A program made the translations under genes and the position numbers. From Auxenochlorella pyrenoidosa (taxonomy: Eukaryota > Chlorophyta > Trebouxiophyceae > Chlorellales > Chlorellaceae), in contig KQ481979.1 in assembly GCA_001430745.1 (NCBI GenBank), positions 59,591 through 86,963 of the forward strand: a DNA stretch of 27,373 nt, written 5' to 3'. The notes beneath the pieces are model-generated. The model was not told the DNA's origin and made no database searches. It saw only the letters and a list, made by a program, of their open reading frames with translations. Position 1 is the stretch's first letter. Every line of letters begins with the position of its first letter. Below, piece after piece: positions 9,819 to 20,186 of this stretch.

Positions 9819-11637
9819 ATGAATGGCGGGCTGAAGAGGAAGCAACCTGAAGAGGTCCAGAAGGCAGCAGATGCCTTGGAGCCTGGTGCCACGCCTGAAG
9901 GAGATTCAAAGCAGCCGCCAGAGCACCAGGCTGGTCAACAGCAGCAGGCGGGTGAGCAGCGGGAGCAGCCAAAGCGGCAGAAGCAGCAGGATGGTGCAAT
10001 GGAAACGGAAGGAGCCAAGCAGGGCGTGGACTCGCAGGGGCAGACGCAGGCAGATGCGCAGCAGGGCAGTGGGCTGGTCGCCCAGGCCCAGCTGCAGGAG
10101 AAAGCCTGCGCCGGAGGGCCTGCCAGCCAGCAGGAGGAGCAGCAGCAGCGGCCCAGGCAGCAGCAGGCAGAAGATCGTAGGGAGGTTGCAACACGGCGGG
10201 CAGCCCAGCCCTTGCCAGCCGCTCGACAACATCGCTGGCCTGTGCCGCCACCGCGGTTGAAGCAGCAGGGATGGCGGCCTGCTCAGGTGAGGATGCAATG
10301 CAGGGTCGTGGCTCCCAAGATGCAGCCCCCTTGGGGTAGGGAGGGGGCTGTCGAAGCGGCGTCGAAGCTATATGGACTCTGCCAGGCGCTGCCCAGCCTC
10401 GCCGCACTGCTCTGAAGCTCCCAGGCACTCGCCCCCTCTGTGCACTGCAGGCTCCTCGGGCACACCTGCAGCCACAGCCGCAGCCACCCATGGCGCCCTG
10501 GCAGCCCGCTGCCCAGCCTTGGCGGGCGCCAGGCGGGCCAGGCTGGCAGCAGCCGCAGACGTGGGGGCCGCAGCAGGCGCAGATTGGGGCCCCGTGGGAT
10601 GCTCCCCTGGGGCAACCCCCCGCATGGGACCCCGCCCTGCAGCAGTGGCCAGCAGCGCATGCGCTGCAAGCGCACCACTGGCCTGCCCCGGCAGCCGCAG
10701 CCGCTGCACCCGCAGATCCCTGGCAGCAGGCACCTGCGCCGCCGCCACCCCCCGCACCCCTGGTCCACACCCCTGCCGCGCCGCATGTTCAACCACTAGC
10801 GCAGCAGCAGGCACTTGCTCTGCAGCAGCAGCACCAGGAGCTGGTACACCAGCAGGCGCTGGTGCTGCAGCAGCAGCAGCTCATGCAGCAGCAGGCATTC
10901 GTGTTGCAGGAGCAGCAACTGCAGGCACAGCATCACGCGGTGTCCGGGCAGCCGCAGTCAAAGCTTCAGCGGGACTTGCCAGTTGGGGGGCAGGGGGAGG
11001 CACTGCTGCGGCTGGCTGTCCGCATCTGCTGGTGAGGCCGCAGAGAGGGCTAGCCTTACGTCTTTCCTTTGCTTGTGTTTGGGCGTGCTAAGCATGCCTG
11101 CCCAGGCTGTGCTTGCAGGTCTTCATGCCCCCATGGCCGCTTTGCCTCAGCCATCTGGCGCCCCTGCAGCCTGCACCGACGTTGCCAGAAGTGCATACAG
11201 GGCGGCACTGCAACCGCTCCTGTGCCACCCTGCCTGAACCCTTTTCTGCGCAGTGAGAGGCTGGGCCCTGGGGAGCATGATGGCAGGCAGCTGGGCAAGG
11301 TGCTTGAGGAGCTTGACCGGTGAGGGGGGGAGCCATGCTGGGGGGAGGGCAGGGGGCTTTGGGCATGAGACGACCCGTGGTGCCAGCACCGCGTGTGTTG
11401 CATGACAGAGAAGGCAGCGCTGCCATACACTATGTTGAGCGTGCACTGCCGTGCAAGCCTGAACCTGGCCTGCCCGCCTGCTGCCTGCTTCTTCGCAGTG
11501 ACTGGCGACGCGGGCAGTGCGGCGGGTACAGCGTGTCTGTGCTGCTCAGAGAGCTCGACCGCCGCCGGCTGGTGCTGGCCCGCGAGGAGACGGTCGATGG
11601 CAAGCGCGTGTGCATCTTTCGGAACCTGGCGTGCTAG
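9819..11637 (+). CDS. Gln-rich protein with C-terminal LOTUS (OST-HTH)-like domain
   Basis: Exons 9819-10286, 10451-11031, 11254-11319, 11499-11637 (all GT-AG, phases agree) give 417 residues. It starts MNGGLKRKQPEEVQ, with a basic nuclear-signal-like cluster, then Gln/Glu-rich disorder, a Pro/Trp/Gln-rich middle (many APW, QPW and PWQ repeats) and polyglutamine stretches. Residues about 338-415 are a winged-helix-like domain: EALLRLAVRICCERL, GRQLGKVLEELDRDW, YSVSVLLRELDRRRLVLARE, DGKRVCIFRNL. This fits the LOTUS/OST-HTH pattern (LG..L..LD.D......Y....LL.EL, then strands). The neighbour upstream ends in the same domain with an intron at the same place and phase. LOTUS domains bind RNA or protein partners; a role in RNA granules or nuclear RNA regulation is inference. 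It lacks the NYN nuclease domain often fused to LOTUS. Confidence 0.7.
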
Positions 11638-11803
11638 GCAGGCACGGGTGTGCAGCGGCTGCAACCCGTGCAGCCCAGGTGGCAGCTCCAGGCGCACCCA
11701 GGCGGCTGCGTGGCTGCTCGCATGATGCCTGTGGACACCAGGTCCTGCTGATTCAGCCACCCATACCCTGCACATAGCTGCCAGTGGTACCCAAAGGGTA
11801 GGG

Positions 11804-11808
11804 TGTAA
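11804..11808 (+). terminator. Candidate TGTAA polyadenylation signal for the Gln-rich LOTUS-like gene
   Basis: TGTAA, the usual green-algal polyadenylation signal, lies 167 bases after the stop at 11637. A second copy is at 11937-11941. Either gives a plausible 3' UTR; the next gene starts at 12084. Confidence 0.5.
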
Positions 11809-12083
11809 GAGAGTCGAGAACTTTCTGAGTCCTGAACCAAGAAGAAGACGCATCGCGCAGCAGGTCTGCGCTGGCGCTACCTGTGCTGTGGAGAGGGTTG
11901 GTGCGCACCTGGCGCTGAGATCGCTGTTCGCACACGTGTAATACAATTGGAGCACGCGGGAAGCAAGCGACAGTGCTGCGCCCGTCGTCTGCGGCCTTGT
12001 TTCGGCTTCCAGTGGCCCGCCCCTGAAGGTACGCGAGCTCTGGGGATGGCAATGCGCCGCCCTTGACAGAGCGCCAGCCACAG

Positions 12084-12463
12084 ATGTGCGAATCACCCAC
12101 CGCCGCCAGCGCTGCTGCCGGCCCGCGGCGCACCCGCTTGCCTGCCCACTTGCCCACTACGTTCCAGGCCGAGCGCCTTATGCGCGTGCTGGGGCGCATT
12201 CGTGACATCCGCGGCAGCTCATTGTCAGTAAGCTTGTACACTGCAGCCACGCAAGCCGGCAGCGACATGGCAGGCGTCGCCGCTGCTGCTGTCAATGTAG
12301 ACCCAGGTGCAGAAGCAGAGCCTGCGGGCCTCAGCAACATGTACCGGGAACGGCAGCAGCATCTCAAGGAAGACACACAGCAGAAGCCGGTGCAGCAGCT
12401 CCACTTGGGCAAGGAGTACGAGCAGCAGCTCCACGTGGGCAAGGAGTGCGAGCAGCAGCAGGC

Positions 12464-12495
<32 letters not shown>

Positions 12496-15299
12496 CACAC
12501 CAGCATGTCACGCAGCAGCAGCAGATGCAGCAGCCTGAGGCACAGCAGCAACAGCCGCTGGTCAGGCCAGGGGTCGGTGAGGCGAGAGGAGAGCATGCCG
12601 CGCGTGCCGGCGCGGAGCGGGCGCTGCCATCCTGCGCGCTCTGCCAGTTGGGCAGGGAGGCGGAGGGCGCGCTGGGCAAGCTGCTGCTCTTCGACTGCTC
12701 CGCCAGGAAGGGCGGGGAGCGGCGGGAGCACGTGCACCTGCTGTGCGCGGCATGGTCGCCCCGCGCGCACTGGGCGGGGGAGGAGGAGGTGCGCGCCCCT
12801 GCGGTGGGGGAGCTACGGGGGGGGCCTGTGGCAGAGGAGGCCCAAGGAGCGGCCTGGCAGCCCGGGGCAGGCCATCTGGCCACCCTACAGCCCACACACT
12901 GGTGCGCCAGCCATGCCCCCTTGTTGCTTGCCCTCTGCCCATAATTCTGTGCTCACAGCCGCCGCCGCCGGTGCGCCCCGCTGCGCAGCCCGGCTCCCAG
13001 CACGGCCTGCTGATGGTGCCGGAGGAGGTGCGGCGCGCCCACTCGCTCAAGTGCTGCTGCTGCAGGCGGCGCGGCGCGGCCATGGGCTGCGACGTGCCTG
13101 CCTGCCGCCGCACCTACCACCTGCCATGTGCCATNNNNNNNNNNNNNNNNNNNNNNNNNNNNNNNNNNNNNNNNNNNNNNNNNNNNNNNNNNNNNNNNNN
13201 NNNNNNNNNNNNNNNNNNNNNNNNNNNNNNNNNNNNNNNNNNNNNNNNNNNNNNNNNNNNNNNNNNNNNNNNNNNNNNNNNNNNNNNNNNNNNNNNNNNN
13301 NNNNNNNNNNNNNNNNNNNNNNNNNNNNNNNNNNNNNNNNNNNNNNNNNNNNNNNNNNNNNNNNNNNNNNNNNNNNNNNNNNNNNNNNNNNNNNNNNNNN
13401 NNNNNNNNNNNNNNNNNNNNNNNNNNNNNNNNNNNNNNNNNNNNNNNNNNNNNNNNNNNNNNNNNNNNNNNNNNNNNNNNNNNNNNNNNNNNNNNNNNNN
13501 NNNNNNNNNNNNNNNNNNNNNNNNNNNNNNNNNNNNNNNNNNNNNNNNNNNNNNNNNNNNNNNNNNNNNNNNNNNNNNNNNNNNNNNNNNNNNNNNNNNN
13601 NNNNNNNNNNNNNNNNNNNNNNNNNNNNNNNNNNNNNNNNNNNNNNNNNNNNNNNNNNNNNNNNNNNNNNNNNNNNNNNNNNNNNNNNNNNNNNNNNNNN
13701 NNNNNNNNNNNNNNNNNNNNNNNNNNNNNNNNNNNNNAGGGCAGGGAGCACGACGTGGGATGGGTGTGCGAGGAGCGAGCGGCCTGCTGGGGGGGGTGCT
13801 CAGGTGCGCCTGTGGTTGGGACAGGCTTGGCACGGGCTGCCCCTCATCGTGAGTACACCGCTGCCCACCGTTGCCGGCTGTCCTCGCCCTGCCCCCACCA
13901 CCTGCGCCGCCTGCAGAAGCACAGCCGCTTTGCCAGCGACACCTGGCAGCTGTACTGCCCCGACCACGCCAGCAGGGCGGACCCCGAGGCGGAGGCCGAC
14001 GACATGCGGGAGCAGCGCGCCGCGCTCAGCCGCCTGCTACGCCTGCGGGATGGCCAAGGCACGCTGTCGCCTGAAGGCAAGGCGATGCTGCAGGCTGCCA
14101 TCGCAGCCAAGCAGAGGCGCAAGGCAGCCAGGGAGAAGCAGCGGCAGGCAAAGCAGCAGCAGCAGCAGCAGCAGGCAGGCAAGCGGCCGGCAGGCGGCGC
14201 GTCCACCACGCCGGCGAGGCCGGCGAAACGGCCGCACGAAGCTGCCGGCCAGCTGCAGCCACCAGCGCAAGGCGGTGCAGCTGCAGCAGTGGCGCCGGCG
14301 GCAGCAGGGCCTGCCAGGCAGACATTTGCCGACCAGGAGGGGGAGCGCTCGCGGCAGCCGCAATCTGAACAGCATCCGCAGGGCGAGACGGCGCCGCCGC
14401 AGCAGCGGGGGCAGGAGGGCGCACCCTCTCCGCGCTCTGTGGGCAGCAGCCAGCCCGCCGACACAAGCCCGCAGCGGGGGCAGGCGCCACCGCGCGGGGC
14501 TCAAGGCCACGACGAGCCAGGCCCAGCGGCTGCCGCTCATGCCGAGCCGGCAGCGGCCGATGCGGGCGAGCGGCTGGCGCGGCTGCCGGAGGCAGCGCGC
14601 CATGAGCGGCAGGAGGAGGAGGAGGACAGAGGCGATGAGCAGGGGCCGCCTGAAGGGCAGCAGCCCCGGGTGCAAGGCGAGCTGGCCAGGCCGGCCCCCG
14701 CCAGCCCGGCAGCAACGGCCCAGCAGCAGGCCCAGGGCGCTGCACTAGAGCTGCTGCCGGCGGCTGTGGTGGCGCTGCTGCGTGACGTCTACGGCGCCAT
14801 CTCGCCAGGCACCATCCCCCTGGCCGCAGAGTACCTGTTCAGCGAGGGCGTGCGCTCCTTCAGGCGGGCGGGGCTGGAGCGGGGGCAGCGCGTGTGGGGG
14901 CTGTGCAGGGGCCAGGTGGCCGGGTGGGGATGCCCAGCCTGTAGCACTGCAGGCGGTTTCCACCTTGCTGTCGCGCCAGGCAGCCCTGCCTGCGACTCGG
15001 CATGCACGCGTTGTGGATCTACCCACCAGCAACGCTTCCCTCGCAGCCAGCCAGCTTGCTCAGTGGCGTGTGGGCAGCCCCTGTGCGCCCTGCTGGCACC
15101 GCCGGGGTGTGATGCAGGCATCGCGGCCTCTTGTGCCCACCTGGCCGCCCCCCTTCCCATCTGCCCTGGCCCCACCCCCTGCAGCGACGTGGGGTACGTC
15201 GACCCCGCAGACTTCTTTGCCAGCGTGCCCACTACAAAAATGCTGCTGAACAAGCTGTTCGTGCTGCACAGGCAGCGGGACGCGGCGGCGGCGGAGTGA
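12084..15299 (+). CDS. Extended PHD (ePHD) zinc-finger protein, Gln-rich (interrupted by assembly gap)
   Basis: Exons 12084-12788, 12959 into the gap, an acceptor at 13917 to about 14923, and 15185-15299 (stop TGA). The zinc finger follows the ePHD order: C184-x-x-C187, then D and H218-x-x-C221 (HVHLLCAAWS), then a second half with LKCCCCRRRGAAMGC, a VPAC Cys, YHLPCA, and after the gap TWQLYCPDH. ePHD modules occur in chromatin regulators of the JADE/BRPF/AF10/PHF6 type and read histone tails or nucleic acid. The rest is disordered, with polyglutamine before the finger and Gln/Pro/Glu-rich sequence with basic helices (RRKAAREKQRQ) after it, then a helical C-terminus. The donor at 14924 is chosen only by phase and is uncertain; the gap probably hides an intron and a few codons. 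No other known chromatin domain is visible. Confidence 0.75.
12393..12494 (+). repeat. Two 30-base tandem copies followed by a CAG10 tract in the ePHD gene
   Basis: Two near-identical in-frame 30-base units (12393-12422 and 12423-12452) code for QQLHLGKEYE and QQLHVGKECE, followed by CAG x10 at 12465-12494 coding for ten Gln. All are inside coding exon 1, so length changes would keep the frame. Confidence 0.85.
13135..13737. other. Assembly gap (603 N)
   Basis: The run of N interrupts the ePHD gene just after the YHLPCA motif. Any reading frame across it is artificial. The missing part should contain the end of exon 2, at least one intron, and possibly a small exon. Confidence 0.99.
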
Positions 15300-16950
15300 G
15301 CGGCCGCTGGCGGCAATGCATGCAGCAGCCTGCCGGCCGAGGCCCTCGGTACCTGCCAGGCGGGCGAGGCTGCGCCCATGCTCCCTCCACTGGCACCTGT
15401 GCCCAATGCTCAGGGCCCTGGCGGACCCAGATGGGCAGCGCACCTCCCTCATGCTGTGCGGCGCCAGAGGTCCTCCCCAGCACGGCAGCTGCTATCAGGA
15501 TTCCTGGGCATGCCAGGCGAGAGAGAGAGACAGATGTTGCTGCCAGCGTCGGTGGATTCGCGTCCACACCCTGCATTTGCTGTCCAAACAGTAAACAGAT
15601 CCGCTGTGTACATTGTAAGCCACGCATCGCCTGGGACCGCTGGGGCGCCATCGCGCAAGAACGACGCGCATGGCTGCCATCCCTGCTAATTGAATGGGGA
15701 CGCTGGATTGACGTGCCCGTGAGCGGCAGCCCTGCCCCGCCCAGCCCGGGTGTGGCGGCACTGGCCTTCGGTGCGCACTCAGAGATGCACCGGCATGTGA
15801 TGGCTCTGGGTGAAGCTGCATCTGCAGGTTGCAAGGGCTGGTGGCAGTGCCATCACTCACAGCTGCACACTTGCAAATGCTTAGTGCCAATCTGCCTGAC
15901 TGCGGCCACAGACGCCATGTGCTGTGTCGTTCAATGTTGCGGCGGATGTCCAGGGCATGACGGCATGTGGGCTTCTCTCAGGATTCAGCATGCGCAAACA
16001 AACCACAAAGAACCTAGCAGTGGCATGGGGGTTCAAGACAGGCAGAGGCAGGGGAATCATCAGAATATATGGCGCCACATCAGCGCTGCAGCTTCCAGCA
16101 GCATGCAGGAGGCAAGTGAAGCACACCCGCGCTCTGAACTCCTTGTTTAGTATATTTCTCCCCCCTTCAGTTGATCTTCCAAAGACAGCACCATTGAGCC
16201 TTCATCACCAGCCTCAGCTGTTTCAGAGCTCGATGACTACACTGCCACTGTGTATGTGACTTCCGACGTGCCCCTGCAGCTTCTGCGGTGGGATACTCAT
16301 GCTGGGACGCACGGGCGTCAAACTCGCCCACGAGCCCTGTCACAGACGGTTTTCAAGTTTGCTAAGCCCCTGTTAGTCAGTAGGGCCGGGTAGACAGCCC
16401 AAGAACGCAGAAAATGGGCTGCGCTGTCTCCTATCCTTGCTGAGCGTCAAACCTTAATAACAGGGTGACAGCTTCCACTGCACCAGCAAGTGCCATGCAG
16501 CTTTGCCCCGCAGCAGCCCCTGCAGGGGACCTCCGCCTTCCTTGTCTCTAATTTTAACCTCCATTTGCTTGATATCCTGCGGCTTCAGCACGCAGCCGAC
16601 TCTGCCGCCTGCGTCAGGCAGGTGTATGCTTTCACAAAAGTTGCAGGGCTCCTTGTCACAGCAAAGGCACACACGGGAATCTTCCTGCGACGAGGGCTCG
16701 GGGCAAGCTTTCGGGCGCCGGGACCGAGTCGGGCAAGTTGCTTGCGAAGGGCAAACCGCGGGGTACTGAGGGCTGCAGCCTGCCACAAGTGTTTGGTGGT
16801 GCGATGTGATGCCTTCACGCCCCGCCAACCCGCGCTCGCAACAGAGGGGCTGTCGCCGCTGGCGCCGACCTGCTGTCCCGCTGGTTTTGCCCGCTGCTGC
16901 AGAAGGACTGTCGGAAGCTGGCAGCTCTAGGGCACCCCGTGCAACATCAC
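15300..16950. other. Long intergenic region, 3' UTR of the ePHD gene and upstream of the next gene
   Basis: A TGTAA at 15614-15618, 315 bases after the stop, is a fair end for the ePHD transcript. The rest is lower in GC than the exons. From 16810 to 16950 a plus-strand frame stays open into the next gene's first exon with protein-like sequence (ADLLSRWFCPLLQKDCRKLA) but without an ATG, hinting at an unrecognised upstream exon of that gene. Other frames between 15620 and 16810 have no splice or domain support. Confidence 0.5.
15614..15618 (+). terminator. Candidate TGTAA polyadenylation signal of the ePHD gene
   Basis: TGTAA in the context CATTGTAAGCC lies about 315 bases after the ePHD stop codon, in a locally AT-richer stretch. 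It is the only plus-strand copy I noticed close behind this gene. Confidence 0.5.
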
Positions 16951-18235
16951 ATGGACCGCATCCAGCACCAGGTATGTCCGCAAGAGACAGGCAGAGCTCA
17001 ACAGCGATGCGGCCAGGGCCAGGGCCGCACCGCGTGCGGGAGCAACTTTGCTGCCGGTACGCTGCTCCCTGCTGTCGCCCGGCTACACCCTCAGCCTGGC
17101 TATGCCCTCATCCGTGCTTTGCGTGCCAGCTCCTATGCTGCAGGGAGGACAGCATCTACAGCTGCAAGCCCTGCTTGCTGCGGCTCTGCTGCAAGATGGT
17201 CTGTCGGCCACCTCAGCTGGGTGCGGCACGCAAAGGAGTACCATGCGCGCCCGGTCCTGCCCCCCCCAGCAAGCACAGCCCACAGCCAAGCCTCTGATGC
17301 CTCAGCACTTTAGCAGCAGCCCTCCCCCGGTACACACGCCACATGCATCCAAGCAGCTGGCCCTGCTGCACCAGCTGATGGACCGGCAGCGCCGGGTGCT
17401 GCGGCAGCAGCGCCAGGAGCAGGACGAGTGGGCAGCTGCAGCGCAGGCGCTCCTGCGGCAGCCTGGCTCTCCCAAGCGAAAGAGGGGGACGGCCGAGCAA
17501 GGCCAGCCTGTACAAGGCGCCTCGCCGGGGCAGGGGCAGCAGCAGCCGTGCAAGGCTGGCGGCGGCCCCATGTTGGCCTGTGGCCATGGGGAAGTCAGCG
17601 AGTGCATTTCGGAAGTGCAGAGGCGGGCTGCTGTCCTGGACCAGCAGCGCTTGTGCCACCTGGCAGTTGCGGCGGCAACAGCCCTGGTTGTGCGAGGGGT
17701 GCTGCCGGTTGATCAGCCTCGGCAGGCACAGCACGGTGCGCTTGCCGCGCAACCCCAGCCTCGCGAGTTGGCTGCACCTGCGGTAGCAGGCCCGCTGCTG
17801 GGCTGCGGTGCTTCCAAGCCCCCCCCGACCATCCAGCAGGAGGTGAGGTATGGCAGCGGTTTGCATTACATCTGCAGGCAGGGCTGCTGTTATTAGGCGC
17901 TGGAGCCAGGCGAGTGGGCAGCTCCCTGATGTCGACCCTCTGGCTGCTCCTGCATCCTGCAGGAGCCGGCCAGCAACCTCGTTGCAGCGGCTGCAAGCCT
18001 GCTGAGCAACGCTGCCGCGCTTCGCCCGTGCGCTGCGCCGCGTCCAGCCACCCCCACCAGCCACGGCGGCAGGGCATGCAGTAAGCTGAAGAAGCGCGGC
18101 TCCAATGGGGCGGGGCCTGCACCGTGCTGGCCGCCGGCGCTGCCGGCTCTTGCACCAAGTGCGGCAGCCCGGCAGCAGCAGTGGGCTACTCTGTTCTCCT
18201 TCTTCCGGTCCCAGCTGGAAGTCAGCACCAGGTGA
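16951..18235 (+). CDS. Unrecognised Gln/Ala-rich protein with coiled-coil segment, start uncertain
   Basis: Conservative model: exons 16951-16971, 17144-17842, 17963-18235 (GT-AG, all phase 0), 330 residues. Visible features: an Ala/Leu/Gln helix near the N-terminus (HLQLQALLAAALLQDGL), a Gln/Arg coiled-coil-like stretch (ALLHQLMDRQRRVLRQQRQE, about 88-107), a nuclear-signal-like SPKRKRG, an Ala-rich helix, and a C-terminus ending QWATLFSFFRSQLEVSTR. I recognise no domain. The 699-base exon 2 stays open with helical, non-repetitive stretches and lies between good splice sites, which supports coding. The frame of exon 1 stays open upstream to 16810 with plausible protein sequence, so the true start may be in an earlier exon that I could not place. 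Confidence 0.55.
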
Positions 18236-18916
18236 TGCACTCTGGCATGGACCTGGGGCTATGGCCTGCCAGACGACGGGGCCGCCCACCCAGTGCCAGC
18301 CTTTTCCGAGCTTTTTGCTCATCTATTCTTAAGATCTCAAGGTGAGCAAGCATGCTGTGAAGCTCAGGTGCTTCTCCCTTCCTTTTTTGCAATTTGAGGT
18401 TTCTTCTTGTCGCCCTCTGCAAACTCATGCGCCTCATGATTGACCTCTGCTGCGTGCCGGCAGACCTCTGCAAACCCTCCCCGTACCCCAATTTACCCCG
18501 CTCCTCTCGGTTCATTTGCCTCGGCAGCACAGCTGCGCCTCTGGTGATTCGCCTGTGCTGACACTCTGTCTCAACACTTTCCATCTTGTCGTTGCCTCCT
18601 GCGAAGCAGCATGCTTCATGGCGTGCTTTTTCGAGCCTTTGTTCTGTCCAACGTGCTCTTCGCAGCACTAAGCAGCATGCGCCACTTGTTTTATGCCCCA
18701 ACAACAGAGCTCTCCCATTTTTTCATACGACCTTCCAAGCCACATCCAAGCGTGCCCTCATGGCTTTCAAGGCCAGACCACCGGCGTAACCTATCCTCCC
18801 CCAACCGGTCCAATATGCTGTGCACCGTCCGCATACGCGTTTATTTTTCATACCCGGCTCCAGTGCCGGCAATGCAGTTCAGTTGAAGAAAACATAGTTC
18901 AACCGTGCAAAATCAG
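18236..18916. other. Convergent intergenic region, 3' UTRs of two genes
   Basis: The region lies between the ends of a plus-strand gene and the minus-strand PSMG2 gene. It is AT-richer than the coding parts and should hold both 3' UTRs. I found no TGTAA signal on either strand in the expected places and no supported coding frame or RNA gene. Confidence 0.5.
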
Positions 18917-20186
18917 TCAATACACAGCAGCTGTGGCACCGTACAGGCACTGCCAGCCAGGAGGTGGCACCCACTGCCCGGCTGCTGAGCCCGCCACATT
19001 GTTTGAGGCACCCCCTCTGGCCTGCAGATCCAGGGCAGCTGCTGTCGCCGTTGCCACCATCAAGCCGTCTGCCACGTTGTCGCCCTCGCTGCTGAAGCAC
19101 AGCAGCGCTGCAGTGGGCACGCCGGCACAGTGGAGCGCGCGCAGCAGGGGCCAGGGCGGCAGGCAGCGCGCCTCCAACGGCAGGCCCTGCCAGAAGGAGG
19201 CCTCCAGCAGCGGCACCCCCGCAGCACCGCGGCAGCGCCCCAGCAGCAGCTCCGCGGCGCTGCCCGCAGCATCGCCCGCCGCGCCGCCCGCGCTGCCACT
19301 GCTGTCAGGCGCCCAGCAGCGCAGCTGGGGGCCCACGAGCTGCTCGTCACGCCGCTGCGTGGCCTCGATGCTGCCCAGCACCAGCACCTGGGCAAGCAGA
19401 GCAGCGGCCACACGCCAGCAAGCTGTTGGTGAGGTGAGCAGAGGGGCGTGCAGCAGGCAGGTTGCAGCAGTCCGGGTGCGGCGTGGCTCACCCGCTCCCA
19501 TTCAGATGGCAGCAGACGCAAACAGCGCGATGTGCCTCAGCAGAGCGTGCTTGCCTGCAGGCCAGCCCCGCCTCGCACCTGCTTCACCCCCGCCTGTCTC
19601 ACGAATGCTGCGAGCCGCTCCGCAAAGGCCACCTGGGTGCCCGGGGCCGCCGGCGCGCGCTGCTGTGCCACTGCCACGCCCCCTGGCTGCTTCTGGTACA
19701 GCTCAAACGCAGTGGCAAGGCCCGGCGCGTGCGGGTAGGGCTGTGCGCCCACTGCCTGCAACAGGGCATCGTCCTATATGTGTGGCATGGGAGGTGGGGG
19801 TGGTTTGGGGTCAGGGTCCGGGGTGCGCGCATTAGCAGCCAGATGGTGCGGAAGCGGCGTTTGCTCTGCGCAGGCATTCATGCTGCAGGAGGCGGCGGCG
19901 CAGGTGCGGCTTGCCTGCAGGCGCGCCACCCGCGGCAGCTGGAGCGTGTTGATCAGCAGATCCGCCGCCAGCTGACCTGCACAGTATCCAAGAACGGGGC
20001 TCAGATGATGGGACTGGCAACAGGGGGCTTCAGGTGCTCCTCAGGACACTGCTGAGCGGCACTGCCGGCGGGCCCCTGCCGCCGCTGCCAGCCCTCGCCT
20101 GCGTTGCCGACGGCGACCACCGGAAGCACCAAGGTCGCCCCTCTCAGGCTCTCCTCTGTCACAGGAGCCTCCCAGTAAGCCTGCAT
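18917..20186 (-). CDS. PSMG2: Proteasome assembly chaperone 2 (PAC2/PSMG2)
   Basis: Pairs with PAC1 (PSMG1) to template the alpha ring of the 20S proteasome in cytosol and nucleus. Four exons on the minus strand, 20186-20099, 19976-19915, 19773-19579, 19387-18917, give 271 residues, close to the family's 260-290. Motifs in order: TLVLPVVAVGNAGQLAADLL (family: LxxPxxSVGNVGQLAxDLL), GAQPYPH (family GN.PY), ELYQ with AQQRAP, FAERLAAFVRQAGVKQVLVL, GPQLR, LLCFSSEGDNVADGL (family LLCYCSEGDNIPDAF), and a closing WVPPPGWQCLYGA (family WxIPxSWxxLYG). Introns 1 and 2 appear to begin with GC (CAG|GCGAGG and CAG|GCAAGC): only these keep the family pattern without gaps. The protein ends AVY. The start is shared by family length. 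It probably shares a promoter region with the divergent coiled-coil gene. Confidence 0.92.

Noticed and set aside
9532..10770. 412-residue open frame on the minus strand
   Set aside because: It is Gly/Ala/Cys-rich antisense of the Gln- and Pro-rich exons of the plus-strand LOTUS-like gene, with no domain or splice support.
11753..12895. 380-residue minus-strand frame with poly-Cys runs
   Set aside because: The Cys runs are the antisense reading of CAG repeats in the ePHD gene.
12307..14748. Long plus-strand frames that read through the run of N
   Set aside because: Unknown bases produce artificial open frames; only the frame carrying the ePHD Cys/His residues is supported.
16454..16828. Cys-rich minus-strand frame of 124 residues (contains CLCCDKEPCNFCE)
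   Set aside because: It resembles a zinc-binding peptide at first sight, but there is no family match, no splice sites and no TGTAA, and the plus strand is equally open. It stays a weak candidate only.
17213..18322. 369-residue minus-strand frame
   Set aside because: It is antisense to exons 2 and 3 of the plus-strand gene, which has good GT-AG borders, and crosses its intron.
18222..18704. 160-residue minus-strand frame in the convergent spacer
   Set aside because: It overlaps the end of a plus-strand gene and has mixed, domain-free composition; 3' UTR is more likely.
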